24,677 nt of DNA from an uncultured Lachnospiraceae bacterium (GTDB lineage Bacteria; Bacillota; Clostridia; Lachnospirales; Lachnospiraceae), in NCBI GenBank assembly GCA_910577655.1, contig CAJTOW010000062.1:1-24677 (forward strand), given 5' to 3'. Below the pieces are notes generated by a model. That model was given only the letters and a program-made list of their open reading frames with translations. It searched no databases and had not been told where the DNA came from. The position numbers were made by a program, and so were the translations under genes. Below are positions 1 through 7,579 of the stretch, one piece after another (within the stretch, counting starts at the first letter, position 1; each line of letters opens with the position of its first letter).

Positions 1-77
1 TTCTTACCAAAAAGGAGCTATTTTTTTCCAAAGACACAAACTATTTTACACTACCGTGCACCATCTTACAGGATAAC

Positions 78-114
78 TATTGCCCCTTTTTGTCTGGTAC
101 AAAAAGGGGCAATA
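78..114 (-). terminator. Perfect 16-bp hairpin downstream of the TTT operon
   Basis: TATTGCCCCTTTTTGT (78-93) pairs perfectly with 99-114 around a 5-base loop. It starts 17 bases past the stop of the last gene of the leftward operon, so it probably ends or protects that transcript. There is no U-tract after the stem in either direction, so calling it a classical intrinsic terminator is an inference. Bases 1-77 hold no gene that I can support. Confidence 0.5.
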
Positions 115-130
115 GCAGAGCAAGGCAATA

Positions 131-1015
131 CTAATTCTGGGCCGGATCCGCCATCAGCTTCTTAAGCTCCTCACACTTCCCATCCAGATACTTCTTCCAG
201 GCCTCCCCGTCCACAAAGGGATTCTCGCCGGGATGATCCAGCATGTACTGGCGCTTGTTTAGAAGATCCACATTATTGGTATGGTTGGGCATGAAGATGT
301 CTACCTTCTCGTCCCTCACCTTCCGGACAGACTCCAGATAAATATCGCGCATCTTAAATGTGGGATCACCGAATTCCATGAGGAAATCCTTCTGAAGCGT
401 ATTGAACCCAAAGCCGCCATAGTAGCCCACCCGCTTCGTCTCCTTGCCGTTCGTCACATCAAAGAAACAGGCGATTACCCCTTCCGTATGGCCCGGAACC
501 AGGCGGAACCGAACCTCTGTACCTCCAAAACGGATCACATCCCCGTCCTGGATCTCCACATCCGGCTCAAACAGCTCATCCATGTAGTCGGTGCTCTCCT
601 GGATGATGGAATACTCTGGTTTTGTCCGGAACATTTCCGCATCCGGCGCTCCCAGATAGATCTTTGTGCCAAACATCCGACGGAAAAAGTTCACCGCGCC
701 GATATGATCCACATGTCCGTGGGAAAGAACCAGCCACTTCACATCCGCCGGATTGAAGCCTGCCTCCCAGATGGCCTGAACCAGCATGGCGGTAGCGCCT
801 CCGCCGCAGTTGCCTGCATCAAACAGAAGCAGGCCGTCTCCCGTATCCACCAGATGCGCGCACACCCAGTCGTCGCCTACATAATACAGATTCCCATACA
901 TCCGGAAGGGCTTCACATACCGTGATTCCTGGTTGATCCAGTATTTTGCCATGGGATGGGGCTTGAGCTTTTCCTGCCTTGCTATGTATTCTTCATATTC
1001 ACTTCTCATTGACAT
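131..1015 (-). CDS. MBL-fold metallo-hydrolase, B3-like ligand pattern
   Basis: This 294-residue protein is a predicted zinc hydrolase of the metallo-beta-lactamase fold. The sequence shows SHGHVDHIG (His99, His101, Asp103, His104), then VPGHTEGV (His176) and a late MPNHTNN (His245). Where glyoxalase II-like members have a bridging Asp after the third His, this one reads GYYGGFGF, so its ligand set resembles subclass B3 enzymes and relatives. No signal peptide is visible, so it is probably cytoplasmic, which argues against a secreted beta-lactamase. The start is preceded by AGGAGG at 8 bases. It is the last gene of the leftward TTT operon, behind the mannonate-dehydratase-like gene. A lactonase or esterase role on the imported acid fits the context but is unproven. 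The fold is certain; the substrate is unknown. Confidence 0.85.
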   Translation of the reverse strand: MSMRSEYEEYIARQEKLKPHPMAKYWINQESRYVKPFRMYGNLYYVGDDWVCAHLVDTGDGLLLFDAGNCGGGATAMLVQAIWEAGFNPADVKWLVLSHGHVDHIGAVNFFRRMFGTKIYLGAPDAEMFRTKPEYSIIQESTDYMDELFEPDVEIQDGDVIRFGGTEVRFRLVPGHTEGVIACFFDVTNGKETKRVGYYGGFGFNTLQKDFLMEFGDPTFKMRDIYLESVRKVRDEKVDIFMPNHTNNVDLLNKRQYMLDHPGENPFVDGEAWKKYLDGKCEELKKLMADPAQN

Positions 1016-1040
1016 CTTACAGTCCTCCTGCTATTCCTGA

Positions 1041-1145
1041 CTTGACATTCTGCTGCTTCCCGTTCTGCGGCAACTTCACATTCCACAGCCGCTTCTCATT
1101 CTGCAGCTGCTTCCCGCTCCGCAGCCACTTCCCGTTCCGCCGCCA
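1041..1145. repeat. 18-bp tandem repeat spanning the 3' end of the dehydratase gene
   Basis: Five full 18-bp units occupy 1056-1073, 1074-1091, 1092-1109, 1110-1127 and 1128-1145, with a partial unit at 1041-1055. On the minus strand each encodes a six-residue Ala/Glu/Arg unit such as AEREVA or AEREAA. The stop codon (1096-1098) lies inside the third unit, and the same frame stays open beyond it through three more units, up to the ribosome site of the next gene. Confidence 0.85.
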
Positions 1146-2085
1146 GCAGCATCCCTTTCATATATCCGGTAGAATATCCATAGGCCCCGGCCATTCCGCC
1201 AAACTCCGGCATCCCATGGGAGGCATGATCCACAGAGATCAGGGCATCGCAGCCGCAGCGCACCAGCTGCTTCATGATCCCGTACATATCCCCGTATCCG
1301 TCCTCCAGCAGCACCTCCTCAAAATACGGCATAGGCCCACTTAAATTCCTAAAATGCACTGCCAGCACCTTGCCCCTTCCTACAAACCAGGCAATATCCT
1401 CCATAAGATTGCCGAATGCATCCCCGGCCTCCAGCCAGCAGCCCACACACAGCTTCATGCCCAGATAAGGGCTGTCTCCTGCCAGCTCAAAAGCCCGCTC
1501 AAAGCCCTGGCGGTTGTATATAAGGCTGGGAATCCCCATCACGCAGGCCGCAGGCGGATCATTGGGATGCAGGGCCATCTTCACTCCGGCCTTCTCACAG
1601 ACCGGAAGGGTCCGGTCCAGAAAGTATTTAAAATTATACCATATTTCTTCCTCACTGAACACCCTCCCGTGGGAAGGTTTCCGGGCGGCGATCTCTTCCA
1701 TATCCACGATCCCGCTGACAGAACCCCTGGTGTGCTGCCCCACCCTCTTATAGGAACGCACCGCTCCATCCGGCTGCCACGCCAGGGAACAAACCGGGAT
1801 CCCACACCGTCCCATCACTGTAGTGAACCGGTTATACCGGGCAATCCCTTCATCCCTTCCCTCCAGTCCCAGGTGGATCACCGGATTCTTGAACACGGAA
1901 AAGCTTCCGCCGTCCGTGATCCTCAGATCATACCGCGCCATCCGCTCCTGGAGCCTGCACACACTGTCATAATCCCAGTCATTCTCCCGGAACATGACCG
2001 ACACCGCCTCAATCCCCATCTCCCGGTAAAACTGTAATTCTGCGTCCGAAGCATCAGACCACATAGGTACCTGAACTGTCATCAT
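1096..2085 (-). CDS. Mannonate dehydratase (UxuA)-like TIM-barrel protein
   Basis: About 329 residues. It resembles mannonate dehydratase, which converts D-mannonate to 2-keto-3-deoxygluconate using a divalent metal. Visible family signatures include LGLEGRDEGIARYNRF, HPNDPP, MKLCVGCWLEAG, VHFRNLSGPMP and EDGYGDMY. UxuA proteins usually have about 350-400 residues and here the ends are shorter, so a related sugar-acid dehydratase or epimerase is possible. The ATG at 2085 has AAAGGAG 10 bases upstream; a start at 2130 would lie ahead of that site. The C-terminus ends in Ala/Glu/Arg hexapeptide repeats (AAEREVAAEREAAAE) encoded by an 18-bp tandem array. A terminator-like hairpin separates it from the upstream hydrolase gene, so its expression may depend on read-through. 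Family assignment is fairly sure; the exact substrate is not. Confidence 0.75.
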   Translation of the reverse strand: MMTVQVPMWSDASDAELQFYREMGIEAVSVMFRENDWDYDSVCRLQERMARYDLRITDGGSFSVFKNPVIHLGLEGRDEGIARYNRFTTVMGRCGIPVCSLAWQPDGAVRSYKRVGQHTRGSVSGIVDMEEIAARKPSHGRVFSEEEIWYNFKYFLDRTLPVCEKAGVKMALHPNDPPAACVMGIPSLIYNRQGFERAFELAGDSPYLGMKLCVGCWLEAGDAFGNLMEDIAWFVGRGKVLAVHFRNLSGPMPYFEEVLLEDGYGDMYGIMKQLVRCGCDALISVDHASHGMPEFGGMAGAYGYSTGYMKGMLLAAEREVAAEREAAAE

Positions 2086-2126
2086 TGTCCTGACTCTCCT
2101 TTCACTGTACTTCCTGCATGCAGGTC

Positions 2127-2172
2127 GCAAAAAGCCCCGGCCTTACACATCCTGTGCAGCCGCCGGAGCTTT
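2127..2172 (-). terminator. Intrinsic terminator between hydrolase and dehydratase genes
   Basis: Read leftward, AAAGCTCCGGC (2172-2162) pairs with GCCGGGGCTTT (2141-2131), with one mismatch out of 11. Two further T residues follow, giving a run of five T. It could reduce transcription of the downstream dehydratase and MBL genes relative to the transporter genes. Confidence 0.55.
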
Positions 2173-2239
2173 CATCTTTCCACTCATATATTTTGCAATC
2201 CAGCCGACAACGCTGCCGGAAATACTGCTCTAGAGCGAT

Positions 2240-3181
2240 CTACGCCTGCCCCTCTCCCAGATACCGGGCAAAGAAATTTCTCGTGATCTCCCGCACCTGG
2301 GGCTGGAAGAACTCCGGCGTCCCATGGCCCGCGCCTTTCAGGAGGTACAGCTCTGTCTGATCCTCATAACCGGCTGCCACCAGGGCATTGTAATACTCCT
2401 CACTGATCTGCGGCGGCACCAGCCAGTCCCCATCTCCGTGGAGGATCAGAAGCGGCGCCGGTTCCTTCATCTGATCCATCAGGTAAATAGCTGATGAAGC
2501 CCTGGCCCGCTCCATTATGGTCTCCGGATCCCCGCCGATCAGGGCACCGCCGTGGGTCTCCTCCAGTGTCTTCCACCGGTAATCCGGATCCTGGGCCATG
2601 TTCTCCTTCTCATGCTCCAGAAGGGCGTAGGTATTCACCGGTCCGAACATGTCGACCACTGCCTGGACTTTGGAAGAATAGCCGGCCCACTCTGCTGAGT
2701 CATACCCTTCCAGATTCATGCCCGCCATGGCGGAAATGTGTCCGCCCGCGCTCCGTCCCATGATCCCGATATGATCTGCATCCAGAAGATACTGCGCTGC
2801 GTGGGCCCGCAGAAAGCGTATGGCGGTCTTTACATCTACCAGCTGGTCCGGCCAGTGGCCCTGGGCACTGCTGCGGTAATAGACCATGACCACCGCATAG
2901 CCTGCTTCCGCCAGGTGTTCCAGCTCCCCGATCATCTGGTTCTTGTCTACCCCCCGGTAGCCGCCGCCGGACAGCCATACAATCACCGGCTGGGCTGAGA
3001 CCTTATCCGTCTCCTTCGCATCCGCCGCCGCGGCCTTCAGCTCACTGTTGCCGCTCATGGACATGATGGACAGCTCCAGGTTCAGGGCATTTCCCTCCAG
3101 ATCCTTCACCCTTGAATACACGATGTGGTCTGTAAAATTAACTGTCTTTTTTCTCCGTTCCGGATTTATATAATATCTCAT
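2240..3181 (-). CDS. Alpha/beta hydrolase, esterase-like
   Basis: This 313-residue serine hydrolase resembles carboxylesterase and feruloyl-esterase-type (BD-FAE) families. The oxyanion segment is WLSGGGYRG (about 69-77). The nucleophile elbow is GRSAGG with Ser144. The acid is probably Asp252 in HGDGDWLVPP and the base His286 in GAGHG. No signal peptide is seen, so it should act in the cytoplasm. AAGGGGG lies 6 bases before the ATG. It sits 33 bases after the TctA permease gene in the same direction, which suggests that it de-esterifies the substrate brought in by the TTT importer. That role is inferred from position. The family is clear, the substrate unknown. Confidence 0.8.
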   Translation of the reverse strand: MRYYINPERRKKTVNFTDHIVYSRVKDLEGNALNLELSIMSMSGNSELKAAAADAKETDKVSAQPVIVWLSGGGYRGVDKNQMIGELEHLAEAGYAVVMVYYRSSAQGHWPDQLVDVKTAIRFLRAHAAQYLLDADHIGIMGRSAGGHISAMAGMNLEGYDSAEWAGYSSKVQAVVDMFGPVNTYALLEHEKENMAQDPDYRWKTLEETHGGALIGGDPETIMERARASSAIYLMDQMKEPAPLLILHGDGDWLVPPQISEEYYNALVAAGYEDQTELYLLKGAGHGTPEFFQPQVREITRNFFARYLGEGQA

Positions 3182-3214
3182 ACAAAACCCCCTTTTGTTG
3201 CACGGCGGCCGCTT

Positions 3215-4705
3215 CTACGCTGCCGCCTTTTTCTTCCCCACAGCCTCCTTAATATAAGGCCATGCCACACTGACCACCGCGATCAGCAGGAAGATCAAAG
3301 ACACCGGGCGGTACACAAAATCCATCAGACCGTGGGTGCCGTAGCTCATGCCCTTCCGGAAGTACTGCTCCAGATTGGGCCCCAGGATAAAGGCCAGGAT
3401 GAACGGGCTGCTGGGAATCTTGGCCATATCCATCAGGATACTAAGCCCTGCAAATACCAGCATCATCACTACATTGAACATAGTATTGCTGCTGGTGTAG
3501 CCGCCTACGAAACACATGACCAGAATCACACCGTACAGATAGTGGTACGGAATCTTTAAAAGATACGGGAACCACCGCATACCGCCTAACTGCATGACCA
3601 GTACCAGAACCGCCGCCACCAGGGTGGCCGCAAAGATCACATAAGATATCTGGGGATTGGCCTGGATCATCAGGGGGCCCGGCTGCAGGCCGTGAATCAT
3701 CAGGCCGGACAGCAGAAGGGCTGTGGTAGAGTCCCCGGGGATTCCCAGGGCCATCATGGGGATCAGGGCGCCGCCCACGGACGCATTGTTGGAAACCTCC
3801 GAGGCCCAGATGCCGTCCGGACACCCCTTACCGAACTCCTCGGGAGTCCTGGAACCGCTTTTTGCCTGGGCATAGGCTACCATATTGGAAAGGCCGGAGC
3901 CCATACCTGGCAGGAAGCCGACCCACAAACCGATCATGAAGGAACGGAAAATGTTCACCAGGTTACTGGTAATATCAGAAATGCGGATTCCGATGCCCTT
4001 GATGCCTTTGGTATCCACATCCGGCATCTCCTGCTGCCCCTTGGCATAGTCAACCGCCACCTGCTTGATGGCAAACACCCCCAGCATCAGGGGCACCATG
4101 CTGATACCGGCACTGAGCCAGATATTTCCGAAGGTAAAACGCTGTTGGGCGGTCACCGGATCCATACCCACGGTGGCGATGAAGATTCCCAAAAATGCTC
4201 CCATCAGGCCCTTGAAGATACTTCCCTTGGATAAGGAAGCCACCAGGGTGATGGCGCAGAAGCACAAGGAGAAATACTCCCAGGGCCCCAGCTTCAAGGC
4301 CAGATCCGCGATCACCGGACTCAGCACCGTGGCGATGACGGTGGAGAAAAATGTTCCCGCAAAGGAACCCATGATCCCGATGCTCAGTGCACGGACCGTC
4401 TCCCCCTTCTGGCTCATGGGATATGCGTCAAAGCAGGTGGCAATGGATGCCGGGGAACCGGGGATACCCACCAGGGTAGCTGCAATAAAGGAACCAGACA
4501 CACCGCCCACCCACATACCGATCAGCATGGCAAAGCCCAGGGTAGGCTCCATGCCGAAGGTCAGGGGAAGCAGTAAGGAAACGCCCAGTCCGCCGGACAG
4601 ACCGGGGATCGCGCCGAACACGATGCCGGCCAGACTGCACACCAGAATAATCAGAAGGTGGGTGGGCTGCATCACAGTCAATAACGCACTCATATAAGCT
4701 GCCAT
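3215..4705 (-). CDS. tctA: TTT transporter large permease, TctA family
   Basis: About 496 residues, mostly hydrophobic with many membrane segments. It is the large integral subunit of a tripartite tricarboxylate transporter, which moves small carboxylates using an ion gradient. Two glycine-rich signatures characteristic of TctA are visible: GAIPGLSGGLGVSLLLPLTFGM in the N-terminal half and FLPGMGSGLSN in the middle. The ATG at 4705 has GGGAGGG about 9 bases upstream, whereas an upstream TTG at 4711 is only about 3 bases from that site, so I prefer the ATG. It follows the small-subunit gene by 15 bases, completing a C-B-A order. The family is near certain. Substrates range from citrate to other organic acids and cannot be read from sequence. 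Confidence 0.93.
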   Translation of the reverse strand: MAAYMSALLTVMQPTHLLIILVCSLAGIVFGAIPGLSGGLGVSLLLPLTFGMEPTLGFAMLIGMWVGGVSGSFIAATLVGIPGSPASIATCFDAYPMSQKGETVRALSIGIMGSFAGTFFSTVIATVLSPVIADLALKLGPWEYFSLCFCAITLVASLSKGSIFKGLMGAFLGIFIATVGMDPVTAQQRFTFGNIWLSAGISMVPLMLGVFAIKQVAVDYAKGQQEMPDVDTKGIKGIGIRISDITSNLVNIFRSFMIGLWVGFLPGMGSGLSNMVAYAQAKSGSRTPEEFGKGCPDGIWASEVSNNASVGGALIPMMALGIPGDSTTALLLSGLMIHGLQPGPLMIQANPQISYVIFAATLVAAVLVLVMQLGGMRWFPYLLKIPYHYLYGVILVMCFVGGYTSSNTMFNVVMMLVFAGLSILMDMAKIPSSPFILAFILGPNLEQYFRKGMSYGTHGLMDFVYRPVSLIFLLIAVVSVAWPYIKEAVGKKKAAA

Positions 4706-4720
4706 AATCAATACCCTCCC

Positions 4721-5185
4721 TTATCCGAATAATTTGCCTGGCGGCAGTGGAATGGCGAACAGTTTCTCAAATACAAAGTACAGAACCACGGTAGTGGCCA
4801 CTGCGATCACCACAGTGGCGGGCACGGATACTTTCTTGCCGCTGCGCAGCACTGCCACAAACCCCAGCATGGCGATGGGAGTGGCGATCAGAAAGCCCAC
4901 CAGGAACAGTCCCAGTACATAGGCCGCAATCACGGCAAATACCACGGCGAACCGTTTCCAGCCTTCCCCGGTCAGATACGCTTCGGCGTTGGCCTGACTG
5001 GAGCCTTTGTCCAGGAACATGCCGATCCCGCACAAGATCATGCCGATGGCTGCAATCTGGGGAAACAGGCGCGGCCCTGGCTCTGCAAGATTGGGCAGAA
5101 CACGTACATTCTGTGTCAGTATCAGAATGACTACGCTTAATGCCATAAAGACAAGACTGACAATTTTATCTTTGCTCAGCTTCAT
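4721..5185 (-). CDS. tctB: TTT transporter small subunit, TctB family
   Basis: This 154-residue membrane protein has about four hydrophobic helices: an N-terminal one (IVSLVFMALSVVILIL), one around IAAIGMILCGIGMFL, and a pair after residue 80. That is the layout of the small TctB subunit, which pairs with TctA in the cytoplasmic membrane. GAGGTGAG lies just ahead of the ATG. It sits 13 bases after the binding-protein gene and 15 before the large permease gene. TctB proteins are poorly conserved, so the assignment rests largely on size, topology and gene order. Confidence 0.88.
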   Translation of the reverse strand: MKLSKDKIVSLVFMALSVVILILTQNVRVLPNLAEPGPRLFPQIAAIGMILCGIGMFLDKGSSQANAEAYLTGEGWKRFAVVFAVIAAYVLGLFLVGFLIATPIAMLGFVAVLRSGKKVSVPATVVIAVATTVVLYFVFEKLFAIPLPPGKLFG

Positions 5186-5198
5186 TCTCTCACCTCAA

Positions 5199-6257
5199 TT
5201 ATCTCACATTGATTCCCAGGGCGTCGGCAACATCCTTGATTCTGGCCTCTTCCTCCTCCAGAAGCTTCTGACTGTCCTCCACGGAACGCCACTCGGCTAC
5301 TGCACCCATGGCCTCGCAGCCCTTCTGGTAATCCTCGTCGTCCAGAACCGGCTTTAAGGAAGCGTTGATGGCCTCCGCGGTGGCCGGGTCAATATCCTTG
5401 GGAGCCCAGATGTATACGTTGCCGCCCCATGCCGCATCCACACCCTGGGACTGGAGGGTCTTCCAGTTGTCACCCCGCTCGGATACCAGTGTCTCATTGT
5501 CCACGCCGTCACGGCTGATCAGGCCCAGAACCTTGACCTTACCACCGTCCTCATACTGGATGGCATTCTGGATGGTCACATTGCCGGCTGTGATGAAACC
5601 GCCTGCCACGTTGGTCAGCTTCTCGGTCTCATTGGCTGCTTCTACCATCTTTAAGTCGATTCCCGCGGACTTGGCGATCTGGCCCCAGATAAAGTGGGAG
5701 GAGTTGCCGTTGGCAATGGCGCAGGACACCTCACCGGGATGGGCCTTGGCATATTCCACGAACTCAGTCATATTGTTGTAGGGTGCATCGGGAGCCACGA
5801 TGATTGCCTGGTCGCCCATATACTGCATGGCCGCCACTACCTGGTAGTCGGTAACCGGGTTGATCTCGGAAGCGCCGGTGTAGTACTGGCAGATACAGCC
5901 GCTGTGGTTGGTCAGCAGGTTGTAGCCGTCTGCCTTGGCGGTTCTTCCGGTTTCCATGGCTACCTGGGCATTGTCAAAGTTGACCACGGCAACGGCCTGG
6001 CCTACGGTCTTCTGCCATGCTGTGGTGATGTAGCGGGTATGTAAATCTGTGCCGCCGCCGGCCTTTGCCGCCACATTGACGGTGATGGCTGACTTGGGCC
6101 AGTCTGTGCTCCCGCCGCCGGAAGCCGCCTGCTGTCCGCCTGTCTGCTCATTGCCGGCTGCAGGAGCCTGAGTCTCGGCCGGTTTGCTTCCGCCGCATGC
6201 TGCCAGGGACATGGTTGCCAGAACTGCTGCCAGGATGACGCTGATTTTTTTCTTCAT
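5199..6257 (-). CDS. tctC: TTT transporter substrate-binding lipoprotein, TctC family
   Basis: This 352-residue protein starts with a lipoprotein signal peptide (MKKKISVILAAVLATMSLAAC); Cys21 is the predicted lipidated residue, followed by a Ser/Gly/Gln-rich linker. The mature part reads ITVNVAAKAGGGTDLHTRYI, which resembles the start of TctC/Bug binding proteins (phosphate-binding-like loop, then a conserved Asp). In a Gram-positive it would be tethered to the outer face of the membrane and deliver ligand to TctA/TctB. AGGAGG lies 9 bases before the ATG. It is the first gene of the leftward operon and has its own promoter facing the divergent LysR gene. The ligand is unknown; the neighbouring dehydratase suggests a sugar acid. 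Confidence 0.92.
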   Translation of the reverse strand: MKKKISVILAAVLATMSLAACGGSKPAETQAPAAGNEQTGGQQAASGGGSTDWPKSAITVNVAAKAGGGTDLHTRYITTAWQKTVGQAVAVVNFDNAQVAMETGRTAKADGYNLLTNHSGCICQYYTGASEINPVTDYQVVAAMQYMGDQAIIVAPDAPYNNMTEFVEYAKAHPGEVSCAIANGNSSHFIWGQIAKSAGIDLKMVEAANETEKLTNVAGGFITAGNVTIQNAIQYEDGGKVKVLGLISRDGVDNETLVSERGDNWKTLQSQGVDAAWGGNVYIWAPKDIDPATAEAINASLKPVLDDEDYQKGCEAMGAVAEWRSVEDSQKLLEEEEARIKDVADALGINVR

Positions 6258-6316
6258 TTCTCTCTTCCTCCTATAAGTGAGGGTTTTGTATTTGTACCGT
6301 TCCCTCTGATGTATTC

Positions 6317-6345
6317 ATTGTAGTACATGAAAAACCGGTTGACAA
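6317..6345 (-). promoter_or_regulatory. Promoter of the tctC operon
   Basis: On the minus strand TTGTCA (6345-6340) is followed, after 17 bases, by TACAAT (6322-6317). Hexamers and spacing fit a housekeeping sigma factor. The -35 box overlaps the -35 of the divergent promoter. Confidence 0.65.
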
Positions 6346-6367
6346 ACAGTTTAATATTATATATCTT
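6339..6367 (+). promoter_or_regulatory. Candidate promoter of the first LysR gene
   Basis: TTGACA (6339-6344) is a perfect -35; TATCTT (6362-6367) lies 17 bases downstream as a weaker -10. The box shares five bases with the -35 of the opposing tctC promoter, so the two cannot easily be occupied together. Confidence 0.5.
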
Positions 6368-6383
6368 ATAAGTGAAAGTTATA
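6367..6383. promoter_or_regulatory. Candidate LysR operator
   Basis: TATAA-N7-TTATA is an interrupted dyad of the kind bound by LysR-type regulators. The half-site context TATAAGTGA recurs at 6272-6280, close to the tctC ribosome site. Assignment to the adjacent regulator is an inference. Confidence 0.4.
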
Positions 6384-6468
6384 CATCTCAAACACATGGA
6401 TCAGGGACTTCTGGGTGCATCCGCTGGAGGCTCACAGTCCTCCCTCTTTCATTCAAGGTGACGTCTGT

Positions 6469-7488
6469 ATGGCAGACATGAGGTATACTATGAACACACG
6501 CCAGCTTTCCTATCTCGTAGCTATTGCAGAGTATGGCAGCCTGTCTGCTGCATCCCACCAGCTTGGCATCTCCCAGCCCGCCCTCAGTAAGTATCTGCTA
6601 GAGCTGGAGGATGAGCTGGGCGCGGAGTTATTTCTCCGTTATAAGAAAAAACTTTACCCGACCACCGTAGGCGAGACCTGCCTGGATGCGGCACGGCGCA
6701 TCATCCTGGTAAAGGACCAGACCTACCAGGCTATTGCCTCCCTGACCGAGGAGCAGACCTATACCCATACCCTGACCATTGGTGTTACCCCTCTGCGGGG
6801 TGCCGTCAAGGTCGCCCATATTTTCCCGGCCTTCCGCAAGCGGTATCCCCACACCAGCATCGCCTTCCTGGAGCAGTACAATGCCCAGCTGCGCCAGTCG
6901 GTTAAGAATCAGACGGTCAATATGGCGCTGGCTACGGCCATTGATCTGGAGGAGCCGGACCTGACTGTCATCTCGGCTAATGAGGAGGATCTGGTCTTGT
7001 TCGTGCCTTCCTTCCATCCTCTGGCGCCTCTGGCAAGTAAAGATCCGGACCATCTGACCGCGGTGGATATCCGCCAGTTCCAGGACACCCCCTTTCTGCT
7101 GGGTGGGGACGGCTCCACCATCTACAAGCTGGCCCAGGGTATCTTCCGGCAGAACCACATGAATCCTACCGTGGTCTTCCGGGCGGACAACAACCTGATT
7201 CTCAAGAATATGGCGGAGAGCGGCGCCGGTGTCTGCCTGCTGCCCCGTTCCCACATGGAACCCTCCAGCCGGGTGGTCTATTTCTCCCTGCGCCCCAACT
7301 ACTACACCCACCTGTCGGTTCTGGTGCCCAGGGATAAGACGCTGACCGAGGAAGAGCGGTACCTGATTGCCCTGATCTTTGCGTCGGAATACGGCAATCC
7401 CCATTACCAGTACCACCCCACGCCGCTGGCAGAGGAGATTCTGAAAGAGTTCCATTTTCCTGATGCGGCGAAAAATCTGTTTCTGTAG
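6469..7488 (+). CDS. LysR-family transcriptional regulator, divergent from the TTT operon
   Basis: About 339 residues. The N-terminal winged helix-turn-helix is clear (MNTRQLSYLVAIAEYGSLSA, then the recognition region QLGISQPALSKYLLELEDEL). The rest is the two-lobed periplasmic-binding-like effector domain. Two starts are plausible: 6469 with AGGTGA 7 bases upstream, and 6490 (MNTRQL), which matches the usual short LysR N-terminus and has TGAGG 6 bases upstream. By position it should control the divergent transporter operon in response to the imported acid or a product, and possibly its own gene. The family is certain; effector and targets are inferred. Confidence 0.92.
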   Translation: MADMRYTMNTRQLSYLVAIAEYGSLSAASHQLGISQPALSKYLLELEDELGAELFLRYKKKLYPTTVGETCLDAARRIILVKDQTYQAIASLTEEQTYTHTLTIGVTPLRGAVKVAHIFPAFRKRYPHTSIAFLEQYNAQLRQSVKNQTVNMALATAIDLEEPDLTVISANEEDLVLFVPSFHPLAPLASKDPDHLTAVDIRQFQDTPFLLGGDGSTIYKLAQGIFRQNHMNPTVVFRADNNLILKNMAESGAGVCLLPRSHMEPSSRVVYFSLRPNYYTHLSVLVPRDKTLTEEERYLIALIFASEYGNPHYQYHPTPLAEEILKEFHFPDAAKNLFL

Positions 7489-7579
7489 AGAACGTCCAGA
7501 CAAAAGCGTCTGCCCTGAACAGATTTTGGGCAGGAAATCTCCGGATGTACAAATACCATAATTGGGGGAATTCTATATC

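Noticed and set aside
131..1015. Antibiotic-resistance beta-lactamase
   Set aside because: The ligand pattern is B3-like, but there is no signal peptide and the gene lies in a catabolic operon.
1041..1145. Origin iterons
   Set aside because: The 18-bp units are in frame with a gene and encode Ala/Glu/Arg hexapeptides; no replication gene or AT-rich unwinding region is nearby.
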